Below the pieces are notes generated by a model. The model was not told the DNA's origin. It worked only from the letters and a program-made list of their open reading frames with translations, and made no database searches. Positions 1-13,800 of a stretch of 64,000 nt of DNA are shown here, piece by piece. Position 1 is the first letter of the stretch. The number at the start of each line of letters is the position of its first letter. The stretch is taken from the NCBI GenBank assembly GCA_933228895.1, contig OW121849.1:44982354-45046353 (forward strand), given 5' to 3'. A program made the translations under genes and the position numbers. Origin of the DNA: Platycnemis pennipes (taxonomy: Eukaryota > Arthropoda > Insecta > Odonata > Platycnemididae).

Positions 1-921
1 TCTCAGCATAGTGATGCTTATCAGTTTAGATATACAGTAAAAGCTAGTATTTGCATTATCGGAATTTACGTTTTTCCGCGATTTACAATCTTTTTATTGG
101 GTCTAATCCAATTTACTCTACCAATAACATATGTACTACCCTGTATTTACACTATGACTTTCCTGCTTTACCACTGTTTGTGTTACATGCAGGTTAGATT
201 GCGATAGATTAAAAAAAACAAAATTCCCTTCTATGACATTTCGCCATACATACCAGTCTTAATAAACCATTTCTTTGCCTTGTTTTGTTAATATACACTT
301 CAAATTCATGAGAGAGTGCAGTAATATGCTCCGTTTTATGGGAGAATTTTAACTTAGCGGTGTAGTGGGGCAGTACACAGTGCTGCTAGTGACAGAAAGA
401 TGAAATATTTACACTCACAATCCTTTTGCCGGGATATGATTGGTACTATGAAATGAATGCTATAGGATGCAATTTGTAATTTAGGAACACCTGCGGGAGT
501 ATATTTAAACTGTACTGAAGTTCTTGTTGTGGATACTGAAAATGAATTTTTACTCAGACAGTATGAATGTTAAAAATAAATGAACTGAACTGGTGGACGA
601 TAACAAGGGATCATTTGACAGAGAAAATGACAACGTATATTCCACTAGTAGATATATTTACGGTACAACTAGTTTCAGTGTTTCTGCGCCATCATCAAGT
701 ACCGCATTCCTACCCGAGGTTTCCATATAGGAAAAAACACTCCATATAAGAAAAGAAAAAACAGCAGTGGAAGTACTGACTTCTGGAAAATGAAAAATAT
801 ACTTTTCTCAAAATAAAAAAAGACACAAATAATAAAACTAAACCTATTCTGTGCATGAATAAACAAAAACAAAGACTTTTCTTAGGAACATAAAATAAAT
901 ACATATTAATTACCATCAATA

Positions 922-2008
922 TCACTTTCCCCTCAGGATGTCATCTTCACTTCCATCCAGAGCATTGGACAAATGGCACATCTTGAACCCCTTCACTATT
1001 GTGTTTAGATTTATTTGTAGCCATGGTGTCTTAATCAACTGACAGAGGAGTGCAACTTAAGGTTTCCTAAGTTTTCCTGTTGCTATTAAATTATGAGTGC
1101 CACTCTGCAACCACTCAGAATACAAAGTCTTTATATTATGTTTAAAATACTTATTGACAGCAACATCCAGTACTTGCAGTTGTGATGTCATTCTTCCAGG
1201 TATCACAATAAGATCATTTCATTTCACTGATTTCCTTCTGAACTTCAGGTGTTAGGTGGCCTTTGAATGAATCCAGTGACAGCATAGTTCTTTGTTTCAG
1301 TAATGCCCATGGACGTCTATCCCACACCATGTGCAGCCAATCTTTCATATCTTCTGTCATCCATCCCTTTTCCGGGCATCTTACTATTATTCCACTCTGT
1401 ATATGTCTCTTTGGCATAGTTTTCCGTTTTATAATCACATACGGCACTTATTTAGTACCATCTGCTAATTACACTCCCAACATAAGTCACTCGCATTTTT
1501 TGTTACCGGTAATAATGATAAGGACGGACTTGGCTCCTTTCTCGTTCACGATATACTTTGACATCATGTCGAAAAAACTGGAGTTTCGTTTGCATTTCCA
1601 ATTTGGCTCAAAAGATACGCTTTTTTTTCTACTTCCAATTCCATATTTTTGGTAAGCGATTAGTTTTTCTCTGTAGTGTTCGGGCAATTTCTGGCACAGT
1701 GAAGTCCTGCATCGTAAATAAAAATTATTTCGTCGCATCAGTCTGGTGCACCAACCTCTGCTTGTGTTAAATTCTTGTGCTGGTATGTTAAGTCTTCTAG
1801 CAACTTCGTCCTGCATTAGATGTATTGCAGATCTCCATCTTCATACATTTGCATCAGGAACTCCAAACTTTCTACTTGCGTCACAGTTATTTGATTTATT
1901 GGCATGTGGTATGACAAGTAGCTTAAAATTTGCATCATAAGTACGTCTAATATATTTGATTAACTTTCCCTTCACACTCATGCCATGTATTTCTACATGA
2001 TCTGTCAT
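922..2008 (-). pseudogene. pogo/Tigger (DDE_1) transposase relic
   Basis: The minus strand encodes a decayed transposase of about 360 codons from ATG at 2008 to a TGA at 922. In order: a helix-turn-helix part (YDANFKLLVIPHANKSNNCD, ASRKFGVPDANV-stop-RWRS); a second DNA-binding part (GWCTRLMRRNNFYLRCRTSL); a DDE domain with GIIVRCPEKGWMTEDM and the conserved LIVIPGRMTSQLQVLDVAVN; and the family ending FKMCHLSNALDGSEDDIL. The first 800 nt share one frame broken by stop codons, and at least one frameshift lies near 1200. It is not functional. It sits in the eIF3a intron upstream of 4622. Terminal repeats were not identified. Confidence 0.85.
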
Positions 2009-2760
2009 TTTTAAGTACTAAGTATGTTAGGTACAATTCAGTCACGAATTCAAATCTTCAGATAAGTGTAAAAACCGCCGAAAGTGAATTCCAGCCTTCG
2101 TTAATTTTTGTGAGTATGCCCGAAGTACTCGTATGAAATACATTGCTGCGGCCATAGATAATTATTGGCACTGGAAAAAATTATCATACACGTCGTTGTA
2201 ATATAATTTCACATTAAGTAATGATTATTTAAGTAATTATTGCAATGGATTCTCGTGAAATGGATCCTTATTAATCACTTGCCCATTTGCCCATAATTTT
2301 CTGTGCTAAGGCTTCTGTATTATATCTAGTAGGAATGAAGGCTTCCCGGAGTGATATTGATGATGCAGATTTTTTGGGTTTTCTTCCTCATTGTGATCTT
2401 GGGTGGTCACAGGTTTTGCAGGCAATCCAGTCTGTTTCTTCAGGTCCGAAGTGTCCGACTGCTTTGAATTGGTCTCAGTTCAGTGCTCCATGATTGGTCA
2501 GGTTATTGTGAGGTTCTATTGAATGGTTCCTCAGAAAATTTGCTTCCATGGATTGAATAATGTGGAGTTGTCTTCTTAATTGAATTGCTTTTTCTGTTAA
2601 AAAACTGGGAAACTGCCTCATCAACTTATGTATTAGGTATTTTAGCTGTGATATAATTTATCTCTTAAAAACCCATTGTAGGCATCAATGCTTTTCTCCT
2701 GCTCTGAGGAGTTAATGAGTGGTTAAAACCTTATGTTTTTGTTATTATAGGTGATGATCT

Positions 2761-3035
2761 TTAATCCTTTTACTACCAGTCCCTTTTAGGTAGAATGTGC
2801 CAAAACTGCCAAGCACATTTCCATGAAAATCATTAGATTATGAATTATAGATATATTTGAAACGCTAAATTTTATTACATGAATTACATATTTGTCTCAA
2901 TGTTGACAACATTTTCAGTTTTTATGAGAATGAAAAAAATCATTCATGCTGTCTCTGATTTAAAGGAAATATAATATTACAAATATGTAATACTAGTGGG
3001 CTGATATATCTGCCCACTGGCAGTAAAAGGGTTAA
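2761..3035. mobile_element. TTAA-flanked MITE (piggyBac-type), copy 1
   Basis: A 275-bp non-coding element with TTAA at both ends (2761-2764 and 3032-3035). The left end TTAATCCTTTTACTACCAG is inverted at the right as CTGGCAGTAAAAGGGTTAA. The interior aligns with copy 2 at 16436-16757, including the block tttttatgagaatgaaaaaa. TTAA target sites and CC(C/T)-starting inverted ends are the mark of piggyBac-mobilised elements. Confidence 0.85.
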
Positions 3036-3040
3036 TTAAA

Positions 3041-4604
3041 ATAGACTAGCACCGATACCACTTTTTCCAATACCAAACCAATACCTCAATACCAGTGACC
3101 GATACCGATAGCATTATTTGCCGATACCTTACTTATTTTTCTAAAAAAATTTGATAAGTGCTTTCCTTCTTGTGAAGTCAACTCAGTAATTGAAAGTGTT
3201 ATAAAAGAGCACCTAATTATTGAGAAAAATGACATTGTGACAACTCTTTTATTTTGCTACTCTTACAATTGTCACTGGAATTAGATTTTTTACACTAAGC
3301 CCTCTTGCATTTGTAAATACTGAAATTCTTTTTTAGAAAAAAGAGCTGCTGAACATTCTCAGCAGCTCATATTTGAATGTATTGCTCATTGACACTGCTG
3401 CTGAACATACTCAGGAGTTAAGAGGGTTCTTCTATCTGGACCATAACACTAGTTTCTGAAAACATTTGCTCAGGAAACTCTAAACCTACAGGTACATCGA
3501 AATACAGTGGACTCTCGTTAGCACGTTTTTGTAGGGACCCGAAATCCTGAACATGGTAACAGCATAACTTCCAGGGGGACCAATATGCGTTCCATTAAGT
3601 TAGTTCATTGCTGGCGTTAATTTATTGTAACAAAGTTTCATTTTCAATTATTAAGCCTCCCAAAAGATACGTACGATACCTTGTGTTGATATGCACTCAA
3701 TAATTAATTATGACTAAATGACCAAATAGCACATTTTGTGCATACTGTCCACACAAAAAAGTGTATATAGACTCGACTTTAAGGCTTGATATCCCAAAAA
3801 GGAAAAAGCAAAATTCATAGAGAGCATATCAGTGTGTAGATAATTTAGCCTTTCTTTTAATGCAGGTACCAGATTTTTTTAATAATTACTTTTAAGGCAT
3901 GTTTTTGCAGTGAGGATGAAAAATGGCACATTTCTTAGAGTAGCAGAGGCCAGCATCACTTTGGAGATTGTCAAAACAATATGAAATGCACAAATAAAAG
4001 GAAATTTTGATAGAATACGAATCATACTTTTGCCATGATGTCCAATACATTTCAAATATTTACTTATATTCGTTTAAGTTTTTCTAGTCAATTTACGAAA
4101 TCCGGTTTTCTCTGTAAGCATGGAGCATTGGAGGACAGCGAGCACATTCGTCTTCATTTTAAATTTTCTAATGCGAATTTTTTTAAATTGAGTTTGGAAC
4201 GTAGGCGGAAACACGGACCAATGTATGCATTGAAAGGAACGAACTTGAGTTGATGTTAGAAGTTTAATTTTTGCCGCTATTTCAGCAAACTTTCTTCTTA
4301 CGTGGTTTCTCGTCTACTTTTTGGAGGAGGTAGAGCTTTTCGCCTCAGGCTTTCCAATAGCCAATTCTAAGCCCTTGTCTCACTTTTACTGTCACGAAGA
4401 TCGCAGCTAAGTAAACAAATACGTGACACGTTGGTAAGTCAGTTAAAGAAGGTGGGATTTCAAAATAATATGTTTTTAGATGATTTTCACCGAACGAATA
4501 CTTTTGAGTAAAAGTATACCAAAAGAAATGAGTACTCGAAAGTATCAAAGTATCGGGAAAATGGCCGATACCTGATACTAGGTATCGGTATCGGCCCAAC
4601 TCTA
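3041..4604. mobile_element. hAT-like non-autonomous element in eIF3a intron
   Basis: The right end, read inward, is TAGAGTTGGGCCGATACCGA and the left end TAGACTAGCACCGATACC, an imperfect inverted repeat. The flanks carry TAATTAAA at 3033-3040 and 4605-4612, an 8-bp target duplication (with one extra A on the left), as expected for hAT. No transposase frame was found. A pogo-like terminus (cagtggactctcgttagc) occurs inside near 3508. The element ends 17 nt before the eIF3a exon at 4622. Confidence 0.75.
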
Positions 4605-4621
4605 TAATTAAATTTCCTCAG

Positions 4622-4848
4622 GAGAATGATGGAGGAGAAACGAAATCGGTCAATGGCAGAAGAAAGATCTCGAGATGGAATGTGGAGGCAGCCCTTGTTG
4701 AGGAATGATCCTGACAGAGATGCTGAACGGAACAGGGGAAGAGAGCCTGAACGAGATGGCAAATTGTTATGGAGACGTAAGGATGACCCAGCAGCTGATG
4801 ATTCAGCGGATACCCCTAGAAGCAAAGCAGAACCATGGAGACCATCTG
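4622..4848 (+). CDS. eIF3a: eIF3a internal exon (RS/RD-rich tail)
   Basis: The acceptor AG is at 4620-4621 and the donor GT at 4849-4850. One base completes the codon of the previous exon, 75 codons follow, and the exon ends in phase 1. The peptide runs from [20 protein letters not shown] to AEPWRPSG and contains WRQP and WRRK units typical of the eIF3a tail. The ATG at 4626 is internal, not a start. A hAT-like element ends at 4604, only 17 nt before the exon. Confidence 0.8.
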
Positions 4849-7800
4849 GTAACTTGTGTTATGTTATCAAACAAGTGCACTAAAGTAATATTAGAATATT
4901 TGTTAAAATGCTCATATCTCTCTTTAATTGGAAAATATATTTTTCATTACATTTTTGTTGCAAGTAGTAGATACAGATAAAACTTTTTGTATTTTTCCAC
5001 TGAATAGTTTTTTGATGAACGGAACCATAGTTTCAATGTGTGCATATTCTCAAGGGCTCACTTGGTTGCATAAAATCCTTTTTAGTCTGGAAAATGCAAA
5101 GGTTTTGTTTCTCCTACATTGAACTTCCACTAAGTGGCACCCAAAGTGTGATACAATTTATTGTCTTTTTGGTATTTATGCTAGCCATGGTGGTAATATA
5201 TATAATTTCTCAAATGTTTGTTATTCTTATACTATTTAGTTAAGAATTTTTATGATTCACTTTAAATTTGTATACCAGAAGTGGCAATGCTGTGCACCTT
5301 GCAATAGCATTATATATTAAGTACATTAATTTATAATTGATGCATTGGCTTAAATATCTGTATTCTATTTATTGATTTTCTTTGTGTGGTAAGACCTCTG
5401 ACAGATGAAATCCGAGAGACTAAAATTTTGCCAATTCGTTAATTGGGAGTTCCTTGACCAGTTTAACATTGTATATTTTATTACTCGAGCAGCAAATGAC
5501 AAATTGTGTTGCTACAAGTACAAAATTTTATTGCTACAGTATTGAATTTCAGGGAAATTTATTTGCAAAGCCCAAATTCTGCAATAAAATTAATTGTCTT
5601 CAGTTATTGTGAAGAAAAAAAATCATGCAAAACAGATACATGACTTCAGGTCCAGAGAAATTTGATTCTACAGCTACATCACAATCATCATCACTACTTT
5701 CACCATCTAATACGCTTGCTATTTCAACTTAACTAACATTCTTTTAGGTACATTATTACTCCTGAATAATTCAGAAAAAAATCACCAACAGCTATGGAAG
5801 AAATGCCTCCTCTGTCACAGAAAATATGGTGACTGCAAATGGCTGAAATTGCAAACTATGATGTCTGCTGTAGTATAAATCTTTAATCCCTTCTAATAAG
5901 CTATTTTGAGTCATATTTAATTAATTAATATGCTGGTATACTTCTGAGTCATGATAATTATTTAACCCAGTAACGCCTGAAAAAAAATGTTTCTTGGAAT
6001 TCAATGATAAACTAATATTTCAATTAACATCATTTTCTGAGATAGAACGTGTAACTTTTATTCCTAAAACATTCGTAGTTATGGAGATACAGCCTGGTAC
6101 CAAACGGTACCGCTAGGCGCTTGAGAGTATAAAATATCGATTTGGAGAATCTCCTGAAATTAAACTATAGCTGTCGAAAATGCTTCGCATCTTATATTTT
6201 ATCACCCGAATATTAATTTTTAACATATAATGTCCTTGGAATACCAAGAAATATGCAAACAATTTATTACCATCGTAATAATAATTTAAAATATAAATTT
6301 GCCTAAGGTAAATAAAAGTTCATTTCAAGGCTTACATAAATCACGGACGGAAATGGAATGGCGCAAAACAATATATAATCCTAAGTTACATTTCAAACAT
6401 TCTGTTCGTCCTACTGGTGCAATTTTCATGGGCACACCTTTGACTGGAGTGGATTTCTAGAGGTAGTTGTACCCAGACACTGAAAAGAAAATCGACCTAT
6501 AGCAATCAAATGCAATCTATTGAAAATAATATGCTATCTGATGGTCAGTTTACTAACATCATTCCAGTTTCACGTCCTCATGCAGATGCACGTCCCACAA
6601 ATTTTGGGGGATACTTGAATCTTTCCAGGTATGTGTGCACAACTGCCCGATGAAACTCTAGCAGTGTTATACCTCTTCCTGACTTCCTCATCAACAACCA
6701 TGCATTGTGCATCATTGCATCTAGTATCCGCATAAAAATGAGCCACCACCATTTCTTTCCCCTAACACCTACACAATAAAGGGATATATTCCAGTCCTTT
6801 TGATCGGTGCCCCCCATAAATGCATTATATTTCACAAAAATATCAGGTCGTGGCACCAGGATTCTCTTTTTCTCACTTTTAGAGAATCTGCCCTCATCAG
6901 ATAACGGATATATATCGTAGGATGATGATATAGCTGATACAACTGCATTTTCCACTCACTTCACTACAGCAATGTTGTCTTTCACGCATCTTCTAGCTTC
7001 GAAAGATCCTCGTTTCATCGTAGGCAATTCCTTATTGGACTTCAGAGGACAGTCTTTAGGTATTCTACTTTCCTTCATTGTGGCAGTTGCACCGCATTTT
7101 CTTCTGCGGAGATTTCACTAAACTGTTACTAGTATAATAATTTTCAAAACAGAACCGGTAAGATGGTTCTTTCTTTTGTAGCTCATCTAACATTCCTATT
7201 AGAGATGCTGCTGCCTATCCAAATTATTTTTCGTAACTTTCCAATTTCTTCGGGTTATTCCCTTGGAGTACGTCGAAATTTGACAGGTAACCATCTGGGC
7301 TATTGAGACATTAAACTTTATAGGCAAATCTTATTGGCTTATCCCGGATGAATTGCTTACATCCATGTCTCCAAAAATATAATACCATTGACTCATCGAA
7401 ACTCAAGCACTGCTCTTCTTTGAAACACTAGCCAAATTTTTTCTTCAGTATGTTCATAAGAGTGCGCATTTTTCACATTTTATCCGAGGTATTTACAGCA
7501 GTATTGTCACAATGGTAAATAAATCTATTTATCAGCAAGGATCTGTCTCACTTCACATGTCGTGTGCTCCTCCCAGTAAAATACGGTTCCACTAGGAACC
7601 GTTTTTTGCCCACGAAGGAAAAGAACAGCAACAAACACTTTCACTTCTTCAGGTGTTATATTTGGATTAGTACATTTGCAAAACAGTCCATACTTATTCG
7701 ATTCCAGCACTAGGTGAGAAATGACTTCCTCGTCAAAAAACAGTTCAAAAACTATGGTAGGGGACATTTCACGAAACGAGGAGTAATCAGGATTATGGGA

Positions 7801-10800
7801 AATCATGTCAAGTACAGTAATATCTTTATCATCCCAAATGATCAGTTTCTCGCATATTTGAGGCCTCTTGCGTGATTTACGGCTCAGACCAGGTTCACCA
7901 CATGAGGACTACTATTGCGACCTACAAACATTTTCAAGGTGTATATTCAATAAACTCACGCTATAATCATATATAAATAAAAATAAACATTTGAAATAAT
8001 TGTAATCATGATAAAATATATAAATAAATTGATAAAAAGTTCTAAAATTATAATATCGCAAAATAATCAGGTGGAAATACAAACGCGGAAGGAATTCACT
8101 CCACGTATAAAAATAGCATGGGAAGCGGCTAGCGGTACCATATGGTACCACAGATATATTACACATTGTAACTTTTCTATGAATACATCTAAATCCAAAC
8201 AATCTACTCTAGCTCATAGCTACATGTGTTAAGATTTAATATTACTTCAAAAACTCTCGTAGATAATAACAGGACAGAACAGGAATAGAAAAATTTTAAA
8301 AATCGTAATAGGTGCATGAAAAAAATCGTTTTTGGTGATAATTGAAAATTCTCCTATTTCAAACATCTGTATGCGCGTTCAGTAAAAGTGGAATCTTCGG
8401 AATCATGTGCTTCAATGTATCTAAATTGATGTGAAGTTAAAAAATATCAGAAGGAATTTAAAGAAATATGAATAAAATTAACTTTAGGAATACACTAGGA
8501 AATGGTACCAAATGGTACCGCTAGGCGTTAATGGGTTAATATAGGTAATTTTTCATTTAAAAATTATTAATAGGGCCTTTCAGAATGTGGTAAATTAATG
8601 TAGTGCCTGAATTAATTTGGTTCTACTTGTCATTAGTGTATTACCTGGTGAAATAAATTAACAATGAAATTTGAATAGAGATAATGGTTGTATTTTGGAA
8701 ATTAATATGTACTTGCTATAGGATTGGACCCTTAAGTCCCACGGTATGAAAATAATTTACCAAACTGACTGTGTTCCTTTTCTTTCCAGTTCGAATGCGA
8801 GAAACAGAAAGTGGTGGTGCCGGTGCAGGTGCCGGAAGGTGGGACAGTGACAGGGGGATGAGCCGTGGATTGGGAGATCGTGGGATCATGGAGAGGGGCG
8901 GTGGTGGTAGTGCCTTCGATAGAGATGGAAGAGGCGGAGGATTTGGGCGTGACAGGGATAGGGGTAGTGCTTTCGATAGGGATGGTCGGGGAGGTGGAAT
9001 GGATAGGGACCGAGATAGAGACAGGGAAGGAGGACGTGGTTTTATGGAAAGAGGTGGCAGTGCATTTGACAGGGAAGGCAGGGGTGGTGGCATGGACCGA
9101 GATAGGGTTATTGATAGGGAGAAGTCGAGTGCATTTGATGGGGATAGGCCATTTGAGCGTCGAATGGGAGGAGACCGTGACCTTGGAAGAGATCGCCCTG
9201 CCGATACTGGCGTAAGTATAAGTTTTCCTAGTCTTTCTGAATCTTCCCAGATTCATCATTGCTTCATGTGTACACAGACTTTTAAGTCTCAATATTTGGT
9301 GTAAAATAATTCGTGTTTATGATACAAGATAAAGGCCAACCACGTTAGCATGTTCAAGTAATTGATTAGTGCACCTTGTGTGAAAACTTTTTGAAATTGC
9401 TCAGTGGTCAGACTAAAATGATTGTTAGGGTTTAAGGGTTTTGGAAAAACCATTTTCTAATGGAAATCAGGAAGCTTAATATCTATGAGTAAGATCTGGT
9501 GCTTAATAGTATTAAGCAAAATTCAAGTGTCGCTGATGTTTCAAAGTTTGACTTGAGCTTCGTCTTCAATGCAAATGATGCCATGTCTTATCTTCCTTTG
9601 AGATGTTGGCCACCATGAATTTTAACCTAGTGGAAGACCTGAGAAGATTCCTTAAAGTGTTTTTATCATTTTTGTCTAGGATGACATTATAAAAAATAGA
9701 AGCAGAGCTGACTTCCTTTCATTGCCATATGAATGGAATAATGCCCTATTCTTTTCATCTTTCACAATAATAAGATTGAGTTTCATCACTTCTGATGCAG
9801 ATTTTGCGAGCATGTGATTTACCCTTTTTAAAGCAAACTATAAATTGCTTTGTTTTTAAAATAATGATTAGGTAATCACTGATCTTTTGATGGAGAAATT
9901 AGACTAACCTTGTTGACAGTGGCTTCCCTGTCATACCTTTCTTGATGTGTTATTTGTGAAAGACTGTATGAGCTAGAGTTTCTTATCTCTTGCAAATTGT
10001 CAAGGAATCAGGAAGTCAAGGGTGCTTAGTGTCGTAACATTGGCCCTAAAGGTTTTAATGTGTAGTTTGCTTTGTGGTCCTGATGGACTTTCAAAGAGAT
10101 AGCATTAGATATTTTTCATTTTACTGAAAAGCCATTCTTGTTATGTAAGCCCTAACTTTCTATTTTTAGGATCGGGGTGGTAGCAGTTGGAGGAGTCGTC
10201 CTTCCCAACCTGAGGGTGATGATGGTGAGGAAAAGATGAGATGGGGTGCTAGGCGTGGCCCTGGTGGTGGCCGAGGTCCCCGTGACGATTGGGGGGATCG
10301 TGGTGGAGAACGGGACCGTCCCATTGAACGGGGTCCCGTTGAGCGCGGACCTTCAGATTCTGCCCCAATGGAGCGAGGTCCCATAGAACGCCGAGGCTTG
10401 GGGGAAGCAAGGGATGGTGCTTGGGAGTCAGGCTCATGGCGTAGTAGGGATTCAGGACCACCTCGAACCCCTGGAACTGCTGATGTACCACCGACTCGTC
10501 GACCGCCACCCTTGGATGATAAAAAGCGGGTTGCCACTACAGAAGAGCGCTTGGTATCAAATAAAGGAATGGATCTTAAGGCTGAGGAAAAACGTGAGTT
10601 TCCCAGTTATTGAGTAGCTTATGAGGTTTTTGTTGCTATTATTCATTATGTTGTGTGAAATTAATGAGAAATTATCCACAAAGTTTGGCAGAGCAGGGTA
10701 TCTCAAAACATTGTAATAAAATAGTCTGGGTTTTCTATTTAGATTTGTCTATAATAAGTGCCATTTTGGGATATGAAAGTGCAATAATGCATGTGAAATT

Positions 10801-13800
10801 TATTAAAGGTTCAGCACATAATTGCTCTTAATGTTGAAAGTTTGCAAATGCTGCTCAAAGAATGTAGTATATTTTAATGAGAGGGAAATAATTTTTTTGC
10901 GAATATGACATGTTGTGGGTAGTTTATGTGTAAATGATTCCTCTTCTTTTGAAAGCTTACAAACATCCTCTATTGTATATCAAGTATTGTATGAAATGAT
11001 GATGTGATATATTTCTTTCTCATCAAAGTAATATTTAACTTTGTAATGCCATACTTTATCTTTTTTACTGCTTTCCTTATCCAGAGACATGAGGGATATC
11101 TCTAAGAGGTAAAGTAAGTAAAGTTTGAGTCATGTAAAGAGATGTAGTTGCATCACTTTCTTTCCTTACCTAGTACCATAGAGCCAGGTTTCTTGTGTCT
11201 GCCGTATTCTCCTCATTCTAAGGGGACCTCTCATGTGGGGTACTCCTGTAAAGAAAATGAAAAAAATTTTAACTCAATCAAATAACACTTTCATTTACTA
11301 CAAAAATTTTAATTTAAAATCCGAAGATTCTTGGGAAATTGAATAGAATTTTTATTTAATGATAACATGTCTAATTGAGAGCTCTTAGCACCATTTATAT
11401 CCTGAAGATGATGTATCAACATTGAAAACCGGGTCGTAAGAAAACTTTATTTTGTTAAAAATTGCTCCTGTTATTTCAGAATTTGCAATGCGCAGTGCGT
11501 TTTAACTCACCCTTTATATCATTCCACTTCATTAAGCCTAATCTGTCCAATGTGATCAAAAAAATTTGACCCAATCATTGTTTCATCAATCATGTATTTT
11601 GTCTTCTATTAATTTTGTCCTCCACCTTTATTGAACGTATGTTGCCTTTTAGCATGAAATCGTAAAGTTGAAACTATTTTAAATACAGCCATTCATGTTT
11701 TAAGAGATTTAATTTGAGAAAAAAAAACAGTCCATTTATGTATTTCTGTTTATTGTTTTGTTTTAGTTGTAGCTGTTTGTTTTTCGTTGTAGTTGTCGGG
11801 TAAAATCTGATAGAGGCAAGTTCAGCACCATAGAGAATTACTTCACCTTATCAGTCTTGTACACCAGCCTTTGATAGATTTCAATTCTTGTACAGTCATG
11901 CCTCAGTGTAATTTCCATCAGTGCAAATTTGCTGTTGCACATTTGTCTTTCAGTATAACCTTCCCAATGCCACCCACCTGAATACCTTTACTTCCCCTGC
12001 CCTGATGAAAGGCAAATTAGTCTTAAATACCTGCATAGTTTTTCTCTCTTAATGCAAATTGACGTTGCTTGCTTATGCTCGTCTTATTTCTTTATGTTTA
12101 GTCAAAAGCGTTTTCCATGTTTACTGTGCACTGATGGCCTTCAGGGCCCTTTGAGGAAAGGGCCCTCGCCTCAGCAAAGCGGAAGCCAAAATATTTCTAC
12201 CACTATGTGGACGACACGTTCATCATCTGGCCACACGGTGTTGAGGCCCTTCATGAGTTTCTTGACCACATGAATAATCAGCATCCAAATATCAAGTTTA
12301 CCATGGAGATGGAGAAAAACCACGGCCTGCCCTTCCTTGACATCCTAGTATACCGGAAGGAAAATGGATCGCTGGGTCACCAAGTATACCGGAAGCCGAC
12401 TCGTACAGATTTATATCTAAATGGAAAAAGCCACCACCATCCCTCCCAGTGGAGTGCAGTGTTATCCCTGCTCATCCACAGAGCACTATCCATGGCGGAC
12501 AAGGAAAGCCTTGCTGGAGAAATCAATCACCTCCGCAAGACATTCCGCCAGAATGGATACCAGGAAGGGAAATACAATTGGCCCTAAAAAGGACCTTGGG
12601 CTCCCTCCACTCAGGCAAAAGACAGGCCCCAGAGGAAGAACATTTGGCCCCGGAAAAGACCGATGAAGAGAGAAAAACCCTTAGCCAGAGCTTGCCTTCC
12701 CTATGCTTCAACCATTGCGGGGAAAATATCGTGGATTCTCAATAAAAGAAACATTGAGGCAGTCCACAAACCTCCGATAAAGCTCAGGACGCAACTCGTC
12801 AGGGTCAAGGATGAATTGGGCCTCAATACTCCCAGAATTTACAACATTCCCTTCGAATGCGGGGAGGTGTACATTGGAGAAACCAGATGCACCATTGAAA
12901 CCCGCATCAAGGAGCACAAGAGGTGCAGCAGATTGGGATATCCTGAGAAGTCCGCCGTCGCCGAGCACAGCCTCAGCAAGGACATTCTCATTACCTTCGA
13001 CGATGCTAAATTACATAGCAGATCCTAAGGGTATTGGTACCGATTAACCAAGGAGGTGATTGAAATCTGATTCCTGGTGAAGAATTTCAACCGCGACACA
13101 GGATATGCCCTTAGCAACGTGTGGAAGCCGGTGCTTAGAAAATACAAGAAGAAAGAGAAAGGATTGGAAACAGCCAATCGGGAGTGACCTGAGCAGAGCC
13201 AATCAGGAGAGACCTGAGCCAGGAGCGGAGGGTATATAAACCCGACATTTTTCTCCGACCCGACACTCGAAGCCCTAAGGACAATGAAAGAGTTAGCCAT
13301 TGAAATGTCGGCATTAGCCGCTTCCCTGACCCGGTGGAGAACCCATGAAGACTTCACCAACATTATACGCCGGGAAAACACCACATCTTTCAAAACAGCT
13401 AACATTCACCTAAATTTACAAAATTTCCTCTGCAGTTAATTCCATGAAAAGAATGGGAGTGATATTTTACTTATTTATATAAGTTGAATTTTGTACATAC
13501 ATCATGTCTAAGCAAAATCATCCTCATAATGTGTACGTGCATAACTGCTAATTGTGTTCATATCCAGAAAAAAAATTTTAACTTTTGCCCTGGATTATTT
13601 TTCGTGATTTATTGTTATTATTAGCTAATGGTGAAAATAAATTTTAGCTAATAGTCATCGAGTAAAGAGTTCTACCCATTAGCCACTTGATGTCTGCCTA
13701 CCTAAACAAGAAAAATGGGAACTCACTTCTGGGAGAGAATTTTAGAATGACATTCATTGAAAGTAGTGGAAAGAAAATGACTTTTCATCTTTAAGTATAT

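Noticed and set aside
4626..4883. ATG at 4626 as a gene start
   Set aside because: A strong acceptor lies immediately upstream and the phase fits an internal exon; no promoter is visible and the preceding 1.5 kb is a transposon.
8716..9292. Long minus-strand open frames (Pro/Ser-rich, 125 and 186 codons) opposite the eIF3a exon
   Set aside because: They are antisense shadows of the Gly/Arg/Asp-rich exon; the plus strand has correct splice sites and phase.
10166..10537. Minus-strand 123-codon frame opposite 10170-10593
   Set aside because: Antisense shadow of the eIF3a exon; Ser/Pro/Arg composition follows from the complementary codons.
12449..12745. 98-codon frame at 12449-12745 as a separate gene
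   Set aside because: Its second half is the missing linker of the Penelope reverse transcriptase in a shifted frame; it marks frameshifts, not a gene.
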